DNA of 25,784 nt, from NCBI GenBank assembly GCA_003427395.1, contig BFEA01000141.1, positions 1,893,169 through 1,918,952 of the forward strand, read 5' to 3'. The stretch's first letter is position 1, and each line of letters opens with the position of its first letter. The notes beneath the pieces were generated by a model. That model made no database searches, was not told the DNA's origin, and worked only from the letters and a program-made list of their open reading frames with translations. Of the stretch, positions 1 to 9,238 are shown in pieces. The DNA is from Chara braunii (taxonomy: Eukaryota; Streptophyta; Charophyceae; Charales; Characeae). Both the position numbers and the translations under genes were made by a program.

Positions 1-120
1 AAAAAAAAAAAAAAAAAAAATTCTGGGCGTTCTTTTGTCCCGCCCGGTTTACCCGGCGGCCCCCCCTCCGGGCCCAACCGGCCGGGCCCAGCCCAGCAGG
101 GCAGGCCCGGCCGGGCGGCG
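1..120. repeat. Poly-A start and GC-rich GGCC-laden block
   Basis: The window opens with 20 A residues, followed by a block (about 40-120) made almost only of C and G with many overlapping GGCC, CCGG and GGGCCC palindromes. Similar GGCC-rich text occurs at 25040-25110 and in the U3 parts of the LTRs, so this may be the edge of a repeat. No gene is supported here, and 121-238 shows nothing recognisable. Confidence 0.5.
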
Positions 121-238
121 TCCTCACACATCATATAATAATACTCCACTTGTGTTTTCGGGATGCTGCGCGTGATATCCTGCAGGACCAGGTTCACCTC
201 CCCACCAATAGACTGAAGCCATACACCCTAATTTAGAC

Positions 239-637
239 CAGTAAAGTGTGCGCTCTGCAAGCGCCCTGGGAAGTTAAGCCGCCTTTAACTGAACGGTTTA
301 CAGATTTAAAAGGTCTCTATCTTAGTCTGATTCAGGGCGTACTCATACTAGGACTTTTTTCACTTATTCATGGGCGTTACTGTGCTCATATACATCTAGG
401 TCCGGCCGTATTTGCGGTCATAACACCACCAATTGTACTTCCTAAAGCTCCTAGTGAACCAAAAATAGACCATGGGCTTGAATTAACTAAATGATAAGGA
501 TGCTTTTGACAACTCGTATCAAGTTTAGTGATTTTGTATTTCTAGTTGTTACAAAACATGAAGGGTCCAATCGACAAAATTGTTCTATTTGAGTGTTGTA
601 ATTTCTTTCCGGCGCTTGCAGAGCGCGCACTTCACTG
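239..637. mobile_element. MITE-like element with 27-bp terminal inverted repeats
   Basis: The left end (239-265) and the reverse complement of the right end (611-637) agree at 25 of 27 positions; both read CAGT(A/G)AAGTG at the tip and GCTCTGCAAGCGCC on the inner side. The 345-bp interior has short open frames on both strands, but none resembles a transposase. A short AT-leaning interior between inverted ends fits a non-autonomous DNA transposon (MITE). I see no convincing target-site duplication (left flank ends TTAGAC, right flank starts TGTAAA), so the superfamily cannot be named. Confidence 0.6.
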
Positions 638-1213
638 TGTAAAGTGAGATAAGCAACCATAAAGAAAACTAAAATTCCTACTGGCAGTTTTTTATGAGTG
701 GAGCACATTGTCGTGATGTCTTAGCAACACAAAACGAGAGTTGCTGGCCAGAGCTTTTAATGGCATCTTGACAACTACGCCCTAATGGGAAAAGTTGAAT
801 TGTAGGCGTTCAATGAGCAGGTCACGTCACTTAACTTGTTGATATGCGGAAAGGGATTCACTGCCTGGCAACCGCCGAGGGATTCGTACTGCTCAAGTAT
901 GCAGGAGAAAGGGGCATATATCCAGAAATATCAATCTATCCTAATAGTAAGCTGAGTTGGAGAGCAAGCGAGTGCCATCATAGAGCAAAACGGTTTTGTT
1001 TCTGTTTCACAGATAAAAATAATACATATTGTGGTGAGTCTGGTGACCATTTCCTAAAGCTCGGAAGTCTTTTGGTTCATTGGAATTGTCTCTGGTGACC
1101 ATTTCTAAAGTTACTGAAAATTCTGAAGATGTTCTGAACACAAATTTCCATTCAAGTGCACTTTGCCTCACAGTTTCCTCCCCCTGTTCTTTTTTTTTTT
1201 TTCGTTCTTTGTT
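638..1213. other. Unassigned non-coding stretch
   Basis: No gene, LTR or clear repeat is visible. An 84-codon frame (844-1098, +) has no recognisable motif and no convincing splice context. A run of 13 T near 1189-1202 is simple sequence. The stretch is best regarded as intron or intergenic DNA. Confidence 0.4.
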
Positions 1214-1420
1214 AATATGGTGTGCACTCTATACACTGCTGCCAAGTTTGGTTAAAAAGGCCTTTGGGTTTTCGTAGTAAAAGAATTTAAAAAACGCTGA
1301 GATTTGGGCCTCCGTTAACCTGCTCTCGTAATATGGTGTGTGCTCTATGGACTGCTGCCAAGTTTGGTTAAAAAGGCCTTTGGGTTTTCTTATAAATAGT
1401 AGAAAAACGCTGAGATTTTG
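1214..1420. repeat. Diverged tandem duplication, two copies 116 bp apart
   Basis: The segment starting AATATGGTGTG at 1214 recurs at 1330. Both copies share the core CTGCTGCCAAGTTTGGTTAA followed by AAAGGCCTTTGGGTTTTC, and both end near ACGCTGAGATTT (about 1304 and 1420). Small indels and substitutions separate them, so this is an old duplication, unlike the perfect adapter-linked one at 2748-3067. Confidence 0.75.
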
Positions 1421-1761
1421 GCATGGTAACCACGGACCAGGACGCCAGACACTTCCGGACTGTGTTCTGGACGTATGTCTGGACGGGGGGGGGCGGGGGG
1501 GTTGGACAGCAGACACTCACCGACACTGAACTTCAGAGTTCGAACAGTGGAGCACCTGTCTTGCAGCAAACCAATAAGTACATTCAACTGACAGACATGC
1601 AGAGTTGTAAACAGTGCAAAGCTGGCAAAAGACACACGGAACAAGATATAAAAAAGGAACTTCAAAAGAGTTTGGAAAACAGACTCAAAGAGAGTCGTCA
1701 TGTAAGTTGAATTTGGAAGTTCAGTTCAGAGCTTCAGAGTCTTCAGACTGGCAGTGCTGTC

Positions 1762-1763
<2 letters not shown>

Positions 1764-1801
<38 letters not shown>
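1764..1801. repeat. (CT)n microsatellite
   Basis: About 19 uninterrupted CT units. The Leu/Ser-repeat and Arg/Glu-repeat peptides read through it on the two strands are simple-repeat translations, not genes. Confidence 0.95.
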
Positions 1802-1803
<2 letters not shown>

Positions 1804-1853
1804 CGCACGAGCGTGCACATCAGTGGGATGTCTTGCCCCATTTGCCAGCGAGC

Positions 1854-1935
1854 GGGTGGGACTTCCAAACGGGCAGCGGCAGTGGGTGGGACTTCCGAAC
1901 GGGCAGCGGCAGTGGGCGGGACTTCCATAACGGAC
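1854..1935. repeat. 30-bp tandem repeat, about 2.7 copies
   Basis: Units at 1854-1883, 1884-1913 and a partial third from 1914 share GGG(T/C)GGGACTTCC followed by AACGGGCAGCGGCAGT. The first two units differ by one base and the third decays after its first half. The period is a multiple of three, so open frames pass through it, but no protein is recognised. Confidence 0.85.
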
Positions 1936-1987
1936 GATTCAAAATTAACATTTCTATAACAATAGCTTACCTTGCTTACCTTATCCC

Positions 1988-2300
1988 AAGAGGCTCGACT
2001 GTTGCGAGAGCCAACGAAGGCCTCTAGCGAGCCTCTGGAGGCTCGCCGTGAAGTTGGAAACAAATATAGGAAACGCAGCATGGTATAGACAATTTAGAGT
2101 TAGATTTCATAAGGATAAATATGCCCGCCACTCAACATCAAACAGCTCTATGAGCTGTGACTGTGTCTGGACCTGTAGGCCCTGTCCGGTAGGCCGAAAA
2201 GAGGCCAAAAAATGGCCCTGGTATTTTTTGAGGGGCGCCCAGGACCCTAAAAACGTCCTGGACCGGATACCGGACCCCCTATGCTGATCCAGATGTCTGG
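1988..2300. other. Non-coding stretch with short perfect inverted repeats
   Basis: GCGAGCCTC (2027-2035) and GAGGCTCGC (2038-2046) form a perfect 9-bp inverted repeat with a 2-base spacer, and GAGGCTCG also occurs near 1990. Around 2180-2300 there is text rich in GGCC and CCGG. The segment 2318-2340 repeats 1305-1327 at 22 of 23 bases, so dispersed copies of a small repeat are present. No gene is supported up to 2747. Confidence 0.45.
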
Positions 2301-2747
2301 CCGGCTACCATGGATTGTGGGCCTCCGTTAACCTGCCCTCAGTGTGCAATGTGCATGCCTTCTCTTTTTGTTTTTCTTTTTTTTCTGTTTCTTTTGCCTT
2401 TTCCTCCTCCCTCTGTCTGCGCAAGCTATGCCAGTGGGAAATGGGAAAGGACTCCTTCGCCATCAGATCAAGTCTGTTTTTTCATGCGCATCTTGAATAA
2501 TGTTTTTCAGGTGGATAGGTGGAGGAAAGTCAGGGCAAAAAAGTTGGAAGTGCCGGCCTAAGTTTTTCATTTAAAATAAATAAACGGTATTAAAATTTAA
2601 AATTTAAAACCTCTTTTTTCAATCAATATAAGTTGGAAGCCGTGTGCTGTGCCCCGTACATCTCAAACACTTTTTTTTATTAATACCTGCTGGTAATCGG
2701 GAACCTCCTCAGGCTGTTGCTAGCCAGACGATATATGGTGGCACTTG

Positions 2748-2888
2748 GTGTGTATGCGTGTACGTCTTGCGACAAAATGCTGGTAAGTTTTTCTTCAACT
2801 CAATTCGTCTGGTGTTTTTACACTTTGTTTTGCCTTGTCGTTGCAATGAATGAATGGAACAGGCTCTTCAGAAGCAGCTGTCCACCAA
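2748..2888 (+). repeat. First copy of adapter-linked 141-bp duplication
   Basis: Identical base for base to 2927-3067. It contains the 3' end of the upstream intron and the first 26 bases of the aminotransferase exon (2863-2888), then breaks off exactly at the synthetic adapter. This partial exon is not biological and should be collapsed onto the second copy. Confidence 0.95.
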
Positions 2889-2926
2889 CTGTCTCTTATA
2901 CACATCTAGATGTGTATAAGAGACAG
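2889..2926. other. Nextera mate-pair junction adapter (synthetic)
   Basis: These 38 bases are the Tn5 mosaic end in inverted orientation (2889-2907) joined directly to its forward copy (2908-2926), which is the junction adapter used in Nextera mate-pair libraries. It is flanked by two identical 141-bp segments, as expected if a small fragment circularised on itself and was read around the circle. In translation the adapter gives the known contaminant peptide VSYTHLDVYKRQ. It is an artifact, not a transposon of this genome. Confidence 0.98.
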
Positions 2927-3067
2927 GTGTGTATGCGTGTACGTCTTGCGACAAAATGCTGGTAAGTTTTTCTTCAACTCAATTCGTCTGGTGTTTTTAC
3001 ACTTTGTTTTGCCTTGTCGTTGCAATGAATGAATGGAACAGGCTCTTCAGAAGCAGCTGTCCACCAA
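2927..3067 (+). repeat. Second copy of adapter-linked 141-bp duplication
   Basis: Perfect repeat of 2748-2888. This copy runs on without a break into the rest of the exon and its splice donor, so it represents the genuine locus. Removing 2748-2926 would restore continuity. Confidence 0.95.
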
Positions 3068-3092
3068 CCCAAGCTCGCTCCCATTTGATGAG
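3042..3092 (+). CDS. Alanine aminotransferase, internal exon (N-terminal region)
   Basis: Seen: a 51-bp, 17-codon, phase-0 segment reading ALQKQLSTNPSSLPFDE, preceded by an acceptor (GGAACAG) and followed by a strong donor (GAG|GTGAGG). Known: alanine aminotransferase (EC 2.6.1.2) transfers the amino group of alanine to 2-oxoglutarate with pyridoxal phosphate, giving pyruvate and glutamate. In plant enzymes a 17-residue segment ending in PFDE lies between the conserved AVRGEI region and the INxGNP motif. Inference: the next exon is 22769-22834, because both boundaries are phase 0 and the joined peptide runs in the family order. The preceding exon with AVRGEI is not found in 1-3041. The first 26 bases also appear at 2863-2888 through the adapter artifact. 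A pseudogene fragment cannot be excluded. Confidence 0.8.
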
Positions 3093-3938
3093 GTGAGGTG
3101 ATAAGCTGTCTCTCCTATGCTCAGCATCTCACATTTCTGTCGTTGTTTACTCTGTCACTTTGTTTTTCTTTTTTTTTTTTCTTTTTTGTTTCAAGGCCTG
3201 TGCAGATCTGCTAGGGAAGGTGATAAGAGCAGCCTTCCCTAGCAGCCTGCTGGTAGCTGCGCCATCTATTGGTGGGGAGCTTCACCTGCTGGAAATCGGG
3301 TCCAGCGTCCCTTGAGTACACAATTGAGTACATAGTTATCAGAACATCTGCTATAAGTATCTCTGACCGCTCTGATGGGAGCTCCTCGCTCAGCTCCCTT
3401 ACTACAAACCAAACAAGAAACTCTGTGTGTAGATGTTTGTTTGACTATTGCTGATACTGAAGTCATGTGAATGTTTGTCATAACCACTGGTTGTTGTTGT
3501 TTTTCTAACTCCTCCTTTTTTCCTTTTTTGACACTGCATATCTCCACAACTTCCAAAATGCTACTGACACTTCCTCTATTACCACCTCGAGGAGGAGGGG
3601 GGGGGGAGGGGAGGGAAAGATATGGAGGGCAATCTTTTTGGCCCAGAGTGCCAGAATGCAAGGTAGTGTCCATTTGTTTGATGGCTAGACACAGTTGAAA
3701 GGATTTCATGCATTTCTGAGCTGAAGTCTTAGTGTCGGTCCCAGAATTCAAGTCCCGAGTCCCATCTATCATAGCCCAACTGGTACGCCCTGTAATGCAG
3801 TTGCAGCTGTAGGGTGCGTCTAAACAGTCAGTCTGGTCGGTTGCTGGGAATGGCAAGTCCTTGACAGTCCAAGTCCCAAAAATAGCAGTCAAGTGCAAGG
3901 AGATTCTGGTAACTTCGGATGCATTAAACAACCATGGC
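3093..3938 (+). other. Start of giant intron, with 13-bp-arm hairpin at 3208-3245
   Basis: It begins with the donor GTGAGG. It contains a T-rich tract (about 3160-3192), a perfect inverted repeat CTGCTAGGGAAGG (3208-3220) and CCTTCCCTAGCAG (3233-3245) with a 12-base loop, and a G-run at 3592-3612. The rest up to the LTR at 3939 has no recognisable gene; the 221-codon minus-strand frame at 3266-3931 has no motif. Confidence 0.5.
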
Positions 3939-5159
3939 TGTTACATGCTGCGCCTGCAACAGGCTGCACGGGCCATTTCCAGGCGCTGTGTCGTTTCAGC
4001 CTGAAAGCCTGAAAACAAGGGCCTACAGGCCCTGTGTCGTTTCAGGCTAAATCAGGGCCTTTCCGGCCCTGAGTGTTTTCAGCCTGAAACTGAGGGCCAT
4101 TTTCGGGCCCTCATAAGACGGACCTGCCCTGAAACTCAGGCACCAGACCAGGGTTTTAGCTCAGGCCATTTCTGGCCTATTTTCAAGACAACCTATGTTT
4201 GAGCTTCAACCCCAGGGTGTGGCACGTTGAGGCATTGGCAAGAGCAGCCTCCTGGACGGGCCAGCACTATATAACACTGGCTCGCCTTGCAGGTCGGCAG
4301 GTAGTTCCTAGGTACTTCCCAGGCACTTCACGTGCGGTTCAGGAGGCAGGAGGTAGTCTTCAGGATTCAGCAGCAGCACTCTGGAGGAGCGCTGCAGGAG
4401 TAGTAGTAGCGTTAGCAGTAGTCTTCTGCGCTGGGCGCTAATAGCATTAGCTGTAGTCTTCAGCGCTGGGTGCCATAGCAGCTAGAGTAGTGCTAGAGAG
4501 AGAGATTAGGCGGAGGCCAGAGGGACTTACCTGCAGTGCCATTGCTCCAGCTTCGTCTTCGAGGTACCTGCAGCACAGCGCCATCTTCACAGGTTAGTAC
4601 CTGGCATATGAGAGAGAGAGTTCTTCTTCTTCCTCTTCTCAGTCCACCATCTCCTTCTCACCCCTCGCTATCTGACTTCACTGCATCAGCAGACTCGACA
4701 TTGGACTTCAGACATTTTGAAGAGGGATTATTTTGGACTTGCAACGAGACCTGGTGTTGACGACTTTCCCATCTCCCCCTTCCTCTTCTTCGTCTGATCC
4801 CCTCCTCTTCGTCTGTGTATGTCTGGACCTGGCGCCTCCTTCCGGTGTATAGCGCCATGCCCCATCCCACCTCGTGATGAGCATGATGTATGTTTGGTCT
4901 GCGTTGAAACATTGAGTGGGCTAGTCCTTAGTATTCTAGCATTCTGCTTCGTTATCTTGTACTATGTGAAAGAGGTCAGTCCCGGTCAGGTCAGGACTTG
5001 TGTCTGAAGTCTTCCCTGCGCTATAAAGCACCATTTTGTACGTATCGGAATGCACATTGCTTGTTGAGATTCCACTTGCACTGCATTGCCCATTTGGTCC
5101 TTTTTATCACATTGCGGATCCTTGGTTTATATGTACATCGCCCAACTGGGCATGTAACA
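3939..5159 (+). repeat. 5' LTR of element A (1,221 bp)
   Basis: It starts TGTTACAT and ends ATGTAACA, a perfect 8-bp terminal inverted repeat with TG...CA ends, and is followed directly by a primer binding site. The first part matches 10705-10954 in both sequence and order. U3 (about 3960-4140) consists of short modules with GGGCC/GGCCC inverted motifs and TTTCAG/CTGAAA. A TATA-like box lies at 4268-4275. GA and CTT tracts near 4610-4640 recur in LTR D at 24002-25040. Confidence 0.92.
4268..4275 (+). promoter_or_regulatory. TATA-like box in LTR A
   Basis: TATATAAC lies about 330 bp into the LTR, downstream of the GGCC-rich U3 block, at a plausible position for the retroelement promoter. No start site can be read from sequence alone. 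Confidence 0.45.
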
Positions 5160-5173
5160 GTTGGTATCGGAAC
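5160..5173 (+). other. Primer binding site of element A (initiator Met tRNA type)
   Basis: Directly after the LTR end the sequence reads GTTGGTATCGGAAC. TGGTATC plus 3 of the next 5 bases fit the complement of the 3' end of plant initiator methionine tRNA, the usual primer for Ty3/gypsy elements. Confidence 0.7.
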
Positions 5174-5924
5174 ACCGCACGTGAATCAGGACAACCTGAT
5201 CTGACACGTGTGCAGGGACTAGGTAGTTGATTAGTCTTGATTGATTGATTAGAGCACACTAGTTAGCCCCCAAAATCACGATTTTGACCTCACTGTCGAA
5301 AATCATTTTTTTTTTTTTTCTTCGATTTTTTTTTTTCGCTATTTCTGTTGTGGAAAATCGCAATAGCGCAATATCTGAAATTTCCGTTTTCGTTTTTCTT
5401 TTGAAAATTCAAAATTTCGTTGTTAGAGAATCGAGAATATCTATTTTTTGAAAATTTCGATTTCCTTTTGCAATTTCCTGTATTTGGAAGTTCGAAATAT
5501 TTATTTGAAACCTGTTCTTTTCAAACGGTACGGGAAATCCCTCTCGCAGTACCATTTTCCAAGCTGCGAGTACTCTCATCTGAGTAAGTCCGAATACTGG
5601 TTATTTCTTTTCGGGACTTTTTTATTCGCAGTTCTATGATTTTCACTACCTGATAATCATTGGCAGTCTGAAGTTCGAAAATTTTTTCTCATTGATACTA
5701 TCGCACTTCAAGGGATTTGGGAGACCTACCGAACTTGCAAACGAGTGTTTTTTTTCATTTTCTCCAAATTTTTTGCAAAGTTCAAAACTTTTTTTTTTTG
5801 ACTAGTGGCTTCTTATCTGGGCGATTAATCCCACCCACCCCTCCCCACCTATGTTGTTGCCCCCTCTGGTCTTAACTTCTCTATCTGTCTCCGGGTACCC
5901 CCTTCGGCGGCATTGGTGAGTTGC
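5174..5924 (+). other. AT-rich leader of element A
   Basis: Untranslated region between PBS and gag, rich in runs of T and in AAATTTC/GAAAATT words (about 5280-5800). No gene is seen. Element B has a comparable AT-rich leader on the opposite strand (about 19000-19830), so this is probably a shared design of these families. Confidence 0.6.
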
Positions 5925-6048
5925 CACGTCAGCAGGACACGTCAGCAGACCACGTCAGCAGGCCATGTCAGCAGACCCACGTCAGCAGGCCATGTCAGCA
6001 GGACACGTCAGCAGGCCACGACAGCTGAAAGCAGTGCCACGTCAGCAG
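5925..6048 (+). repeat. Array of CA(C/T)GTCAGCAG repeats upstream of gag
   Basis: Nine copies start at 5925, 5938, 5951, 5964, 5978, 5991, 6004, 6017 and 6038, mostly 13 bp apart. Most read CACGTCAGCAG; two read CATGTCAGCAG and one is degenerate. ACGTCA is the core bound by TGACG-type bZIP factors, so the array could be a transcription-factor platform. It could equally be a recombination-expanded leader repeat. It ends 16 bp before the gag start. Confidence 0.85.
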
Positions 6049-6064
6049 GCCCTCGGCCTGGTCT

Positions 6065-7576
6065 ATGCTTTCCCGCTCGCAAACAACTGTTATGGGCCAG
6101 AAGTTTGGGGAAACGGACGAGGCCTATCAAGCCCGGATGCTGCTTTTGTTTATCGAAGCTAAGCTACGGCCGGATGCAGTAGCAGCCGCAGCAAAGAAGA
6201 AGGCAGAGGACGCCGAGAAGGCACGTCTGCTGGCAATTGAACAGCAGCGCCAGCACGACAAGGCATCAGCAAAGGCTGCCGATGAAGAACGAGTTCAATG
6301 TCGCGAGAAGATCTTCAGCGGGGAGCAAGCTTTGCTCACAATGGCAGCGGATTGGCGGGCCGAGGCCGAGAATGGCAAGATGGAAGAGAGTGAAAACAAG
6401 ATTGCTCTACTCTCCCATCTCACCGACCTCCTGGCAACATGCATTACACAGCAGGAGGACATCCACTGCCTCGACGGCGCGTTGACTCAAGTCCACGGCC
6501 GCCTCCGGCAGCTGGAGCGGTGACCTGTTGTCACCCTCGATGCCAACTCTTCCAACACCTCCGATCGCCTTGAAGCATTGGAGATGGATGTCGGATCCCT
6601 CAAGGACGGCGTGCAGTTACAGCAAACCGCAACGCAACAGTTGGAGCAACGGATCTGTACTGCCGCCACCCACTCGAGCTTGGGACCGCACGAGACAACT
6701 CCAAAGTTCGATGGGCAGGAGATCTTCTGCGACTCGACGAAGACGGACCCGATTCCATGGTTCCGCAAGTTCAAGCTCACGTTGCAGCTACACTAAGCGA
6801 GCACAAGCAACACGGATACTTATACTCCCGCTCGAGGGGCGGGTGCCAAGCATGGTTGGACAATCTCTTGTCCAAGTACGGAGTGGTAGCTGCCGACTTG
6901 CATACCAAGATCAGCTGGGATGATAAAGGCGGCGTGGCATAAGCGGTTCCAAGTAGTGTCGCTGGAGATCTAGGCAATGGACAAGCTCATGGTCTTCGAA
7001 CAAGGCACGATGCCAAGTATTGACTGGATTGCTGAGTACCAACACTTGACATCCGTCCCAGACATTCAAATGGGCTTCAAGGCCATTAAACACTACTTCA
7101 TCTCGAGGTCGTGTCCGGCGTTGGGCAGTGCCTTGACTCACATCGAGGACACTTTGGCGGAGCTCTTCGACAAGGCCGCGCAGATTATTGTGACGAACAA
7201 GGAGGCCAAGAATCTCCAGCGTTCGTTTGCGCCAGGCCTGAGCAGAGATCAACATCGGCCGAAAGTGGTCGTGGTCGCGGCGGCAACGCCAAGCGACCAA
7301 ACTAGCGAGGCTGTGTCTGCCAATGAAGGGAACAGACTCACAGCCGCCCGGAAAGGTTGTCGCCCCGACAAAGGCCAAGGACGCAGCAAGACGAAGACAA
7401 ACACCGCATCTAGCCCCGGGCCCGGTGCAGCAGCTCCAGCCCCATGGTCCCATTACGGTATCTCGGAATCGGCGTACAATGCACACACGAGATTCCGCTA
7501 TTGTCTGTGGTGTAACAACAATCAACACGACACAATGACCTGCTATTCGAAAGGCAAGGGCAAATCGAGAAATTGA
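6065..7576 (+). pseudogene. Element A gag (nucleocapsid/capsid), broken
   Basis: The start at 6065 opens a 152-codon frame rich in Ala, Glu and Lys, probably coiled coil (about residues 40-85). A TGA at 6521-6523 interrupts it; the same frame goes on to a TAA at 6794-6796. The reading then moves to another frame (about 6797-6930), returns, and meets TAG at 6971-6973. The last part (6977-7576, 199 codons) has capsid-type sequence and ends with a zinc knuckle CX2CX4HX4C (Cys176, Cys179, His184, Cys189 of that part), which in the family binds the RNA genome. At least three stops and two frameshifts make it non-functional. Confidence 0.88.
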
Positions 7577-9238
7577 GCACCGCCGGGAGTGACTCGACGA
7601 CACTCTCGACGCCTTCGGAACTGGTCGCTTCGCGGGTGACTGCCCTTCGTTCTGAGGCACATGCGGAAGTCGATAGTCCTCCTCTTCTTTATTTTTTTGA
7701 GGACTATGTTGCCCGACAAGTTCCTATTCTGGGTACTCATGCTCAAGGACAAGATGTGTGTGTTGCATGTTCTCCGTCCGGCAGCAGCGACTTATCATCT
7801 TCAAGTGGTTCTTCATGGGATTCGCGCGAGAGTTCAACATAGAGGTATTGGACCCGCTCACGTCCGAGGATTTCGCATGGCTTCTTCTCCCGACCACGGG
7901 CCGCTTGATGGGACCGCAATGCGTAGCACTACGCGCTCATTTTCACACGTACTTATCCTTCTATGCACCACCAACTTCGCCGACGGATGACGAAGTCGCG
8001 GTGGGGGGCATCCTTGCGTATGTTACCAAGGTGGCCCGCGAGTTTCGCAATCAGCGGTACGACGACAACAACGCACCGCTCCTCTATGTCCGTATGCAAG
8101 TTGGGCAAGCGTCCTGCAGCGCTTTGCTGGATAGCGGGGCGTCTCGCAATTTTACGAGCCACGCCTTTATGTAAAGGGCTGGCCTTGGTGCACAAGTTCC
8201 AAGGAAGGCAAACCCGGCGGCGATCAAGTTGGCGGAGGGAAGGACGCAACAACTTATCAACCGCTATATCGAGGCCGTACCGGTGTATTTCGCATCTCAT
8301 GCATGCGAATTGGTGACGTTCGACATTTTGGACAAAGACTTCAACATTATTTTGGGAATGCCTTGGCTTGCAAGTGCGGATCACGCGGTCAACTTCCACC
8401 GGCGGACTCTTACCGTTCGCGACGCCTTCGGCGCCGAAGTGTCGTGTACCATTCCTCTTCCGCACCCTTCGATTCGGTGCCAAGTGGTGACAGCCAAGTC
8501 ATTTTGGGCTACTTGTGCTTATGAGCAGCCCCACGAAATCGGCCTATGTTTCCTACAGACAATCACGGTAGCCGATTCTTCACCCACGGACTTGTCTTCG
8601 GACCCCCGTGTGGTGCGGTTGCTTAACGAGTTCACCGACATCTTCGAGTCACCTACTGGTGTGATGCCGGATCGGCCGATCTCTCACGAGATCATTCTTG
8701 ACGCCAGTGTCGTGCCGTCAAAAGGCTGCATTTACCGCATGAGCGAGGAGGAGCTTACGGTCAGCGCGCAACTCGATGACTTCTTGGACCAGGACTGGAT
8801 CCCCCCTAGTAGCTCCCCATATGGAGCGCCAGTTCTCTTCGTACGGAAAAAGAACAAGGATCTACAATTGTGCATCTTCTACCGCAAGCTCAACGCGCAA
8901 AAAGTCAAGAATGCGGGGCCTCTTTCTCGTATTGATGATCGCCTTGAGCGATTGGGTGGCATGAAGAACTTTTCTAAGTTGGATTTGAGGTCGGGATATC
9001 ATTAGATTTCGATCAGCCCGAACGATCACTATAAATCCGCATTCAAGACGCGGTATGGGCATTTTGAGTGGGTGGTCATGCCTTTTGGCCTCACCAATGC
9101 CCAGGCGACTTTTCAAGTGGCAATGACCAACGAGTCCCGTGTGATGTTGGACCGGTTCGTGCTAGTCTACTTAGACGACATTCTCATCTATAGCCGAACA
9201 TAGGAGGATCATCGTCTCCTAATCCGGCGCCTTCTCAC
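7577..9238 (+). pseudogene. Element A protease and reverse transcriptase, broken
   Basis: After gag the reading changes frame twice. The protease active site DSGA is at 8130-8141 and a flap-like ILGMPW follows near 8350. A TAA at 8172-8174 lies in frame between them. RT starts around 8620; motifs seen are SPYGAPVLFVRKK (near 8815), KLDLRSGYH (ending 9002), [10 protein letters not shown], and the catalytic YLDD (9168-9179). In-frame TAGs at 9003-9005 and 9201-9203 break it. Coding similarity stops near 9238, where the reading jumps straight to integrase. The thumb/connection and the whole RNase H domain are missing, a deletion of roughly a kilobase judged by family layout. Confidence 0.9.

Noticed and set aside
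2310-2580. Possible terminal exon (TTTTCAG then a 16-codon frame ending at 2561) with AATAAA near 2575
   Set aside because: The peptide is short and basic with no recognisable family, and the AT-rich context yields AATAAA by chance.
2889-2926. A natural Tn5-type insertion or palindromic regulatory site
   Set aside because: The sequence is exactly the commercial mosaic-end junction, and the flanks are an identical 141-bp duplication rather than a 9-bp target duplication.
2713-3315. Apparent extra exons: 2713-2782 (before GTAAGT) and 3196-3315 (after a T-rich tract and AG), which join in phase with 3042-3092
   Set aside because: Neither peptide fits alanine aminotransferase: the expected AVRGEI segment is absent before the exon, and the family continuation is found at 22769. 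The 3196-3315 frame also runs through a hairpin. Cryptic splice-like sites are the simpler view.
5925-6048. CRISPR-like array of regularly spaced repeats
   Set aside because: The repeats are only 11 bases with 2-3 base spacers, nothing suggests cas genes, and the site is inside a eukaryotic retrotransposon leader.
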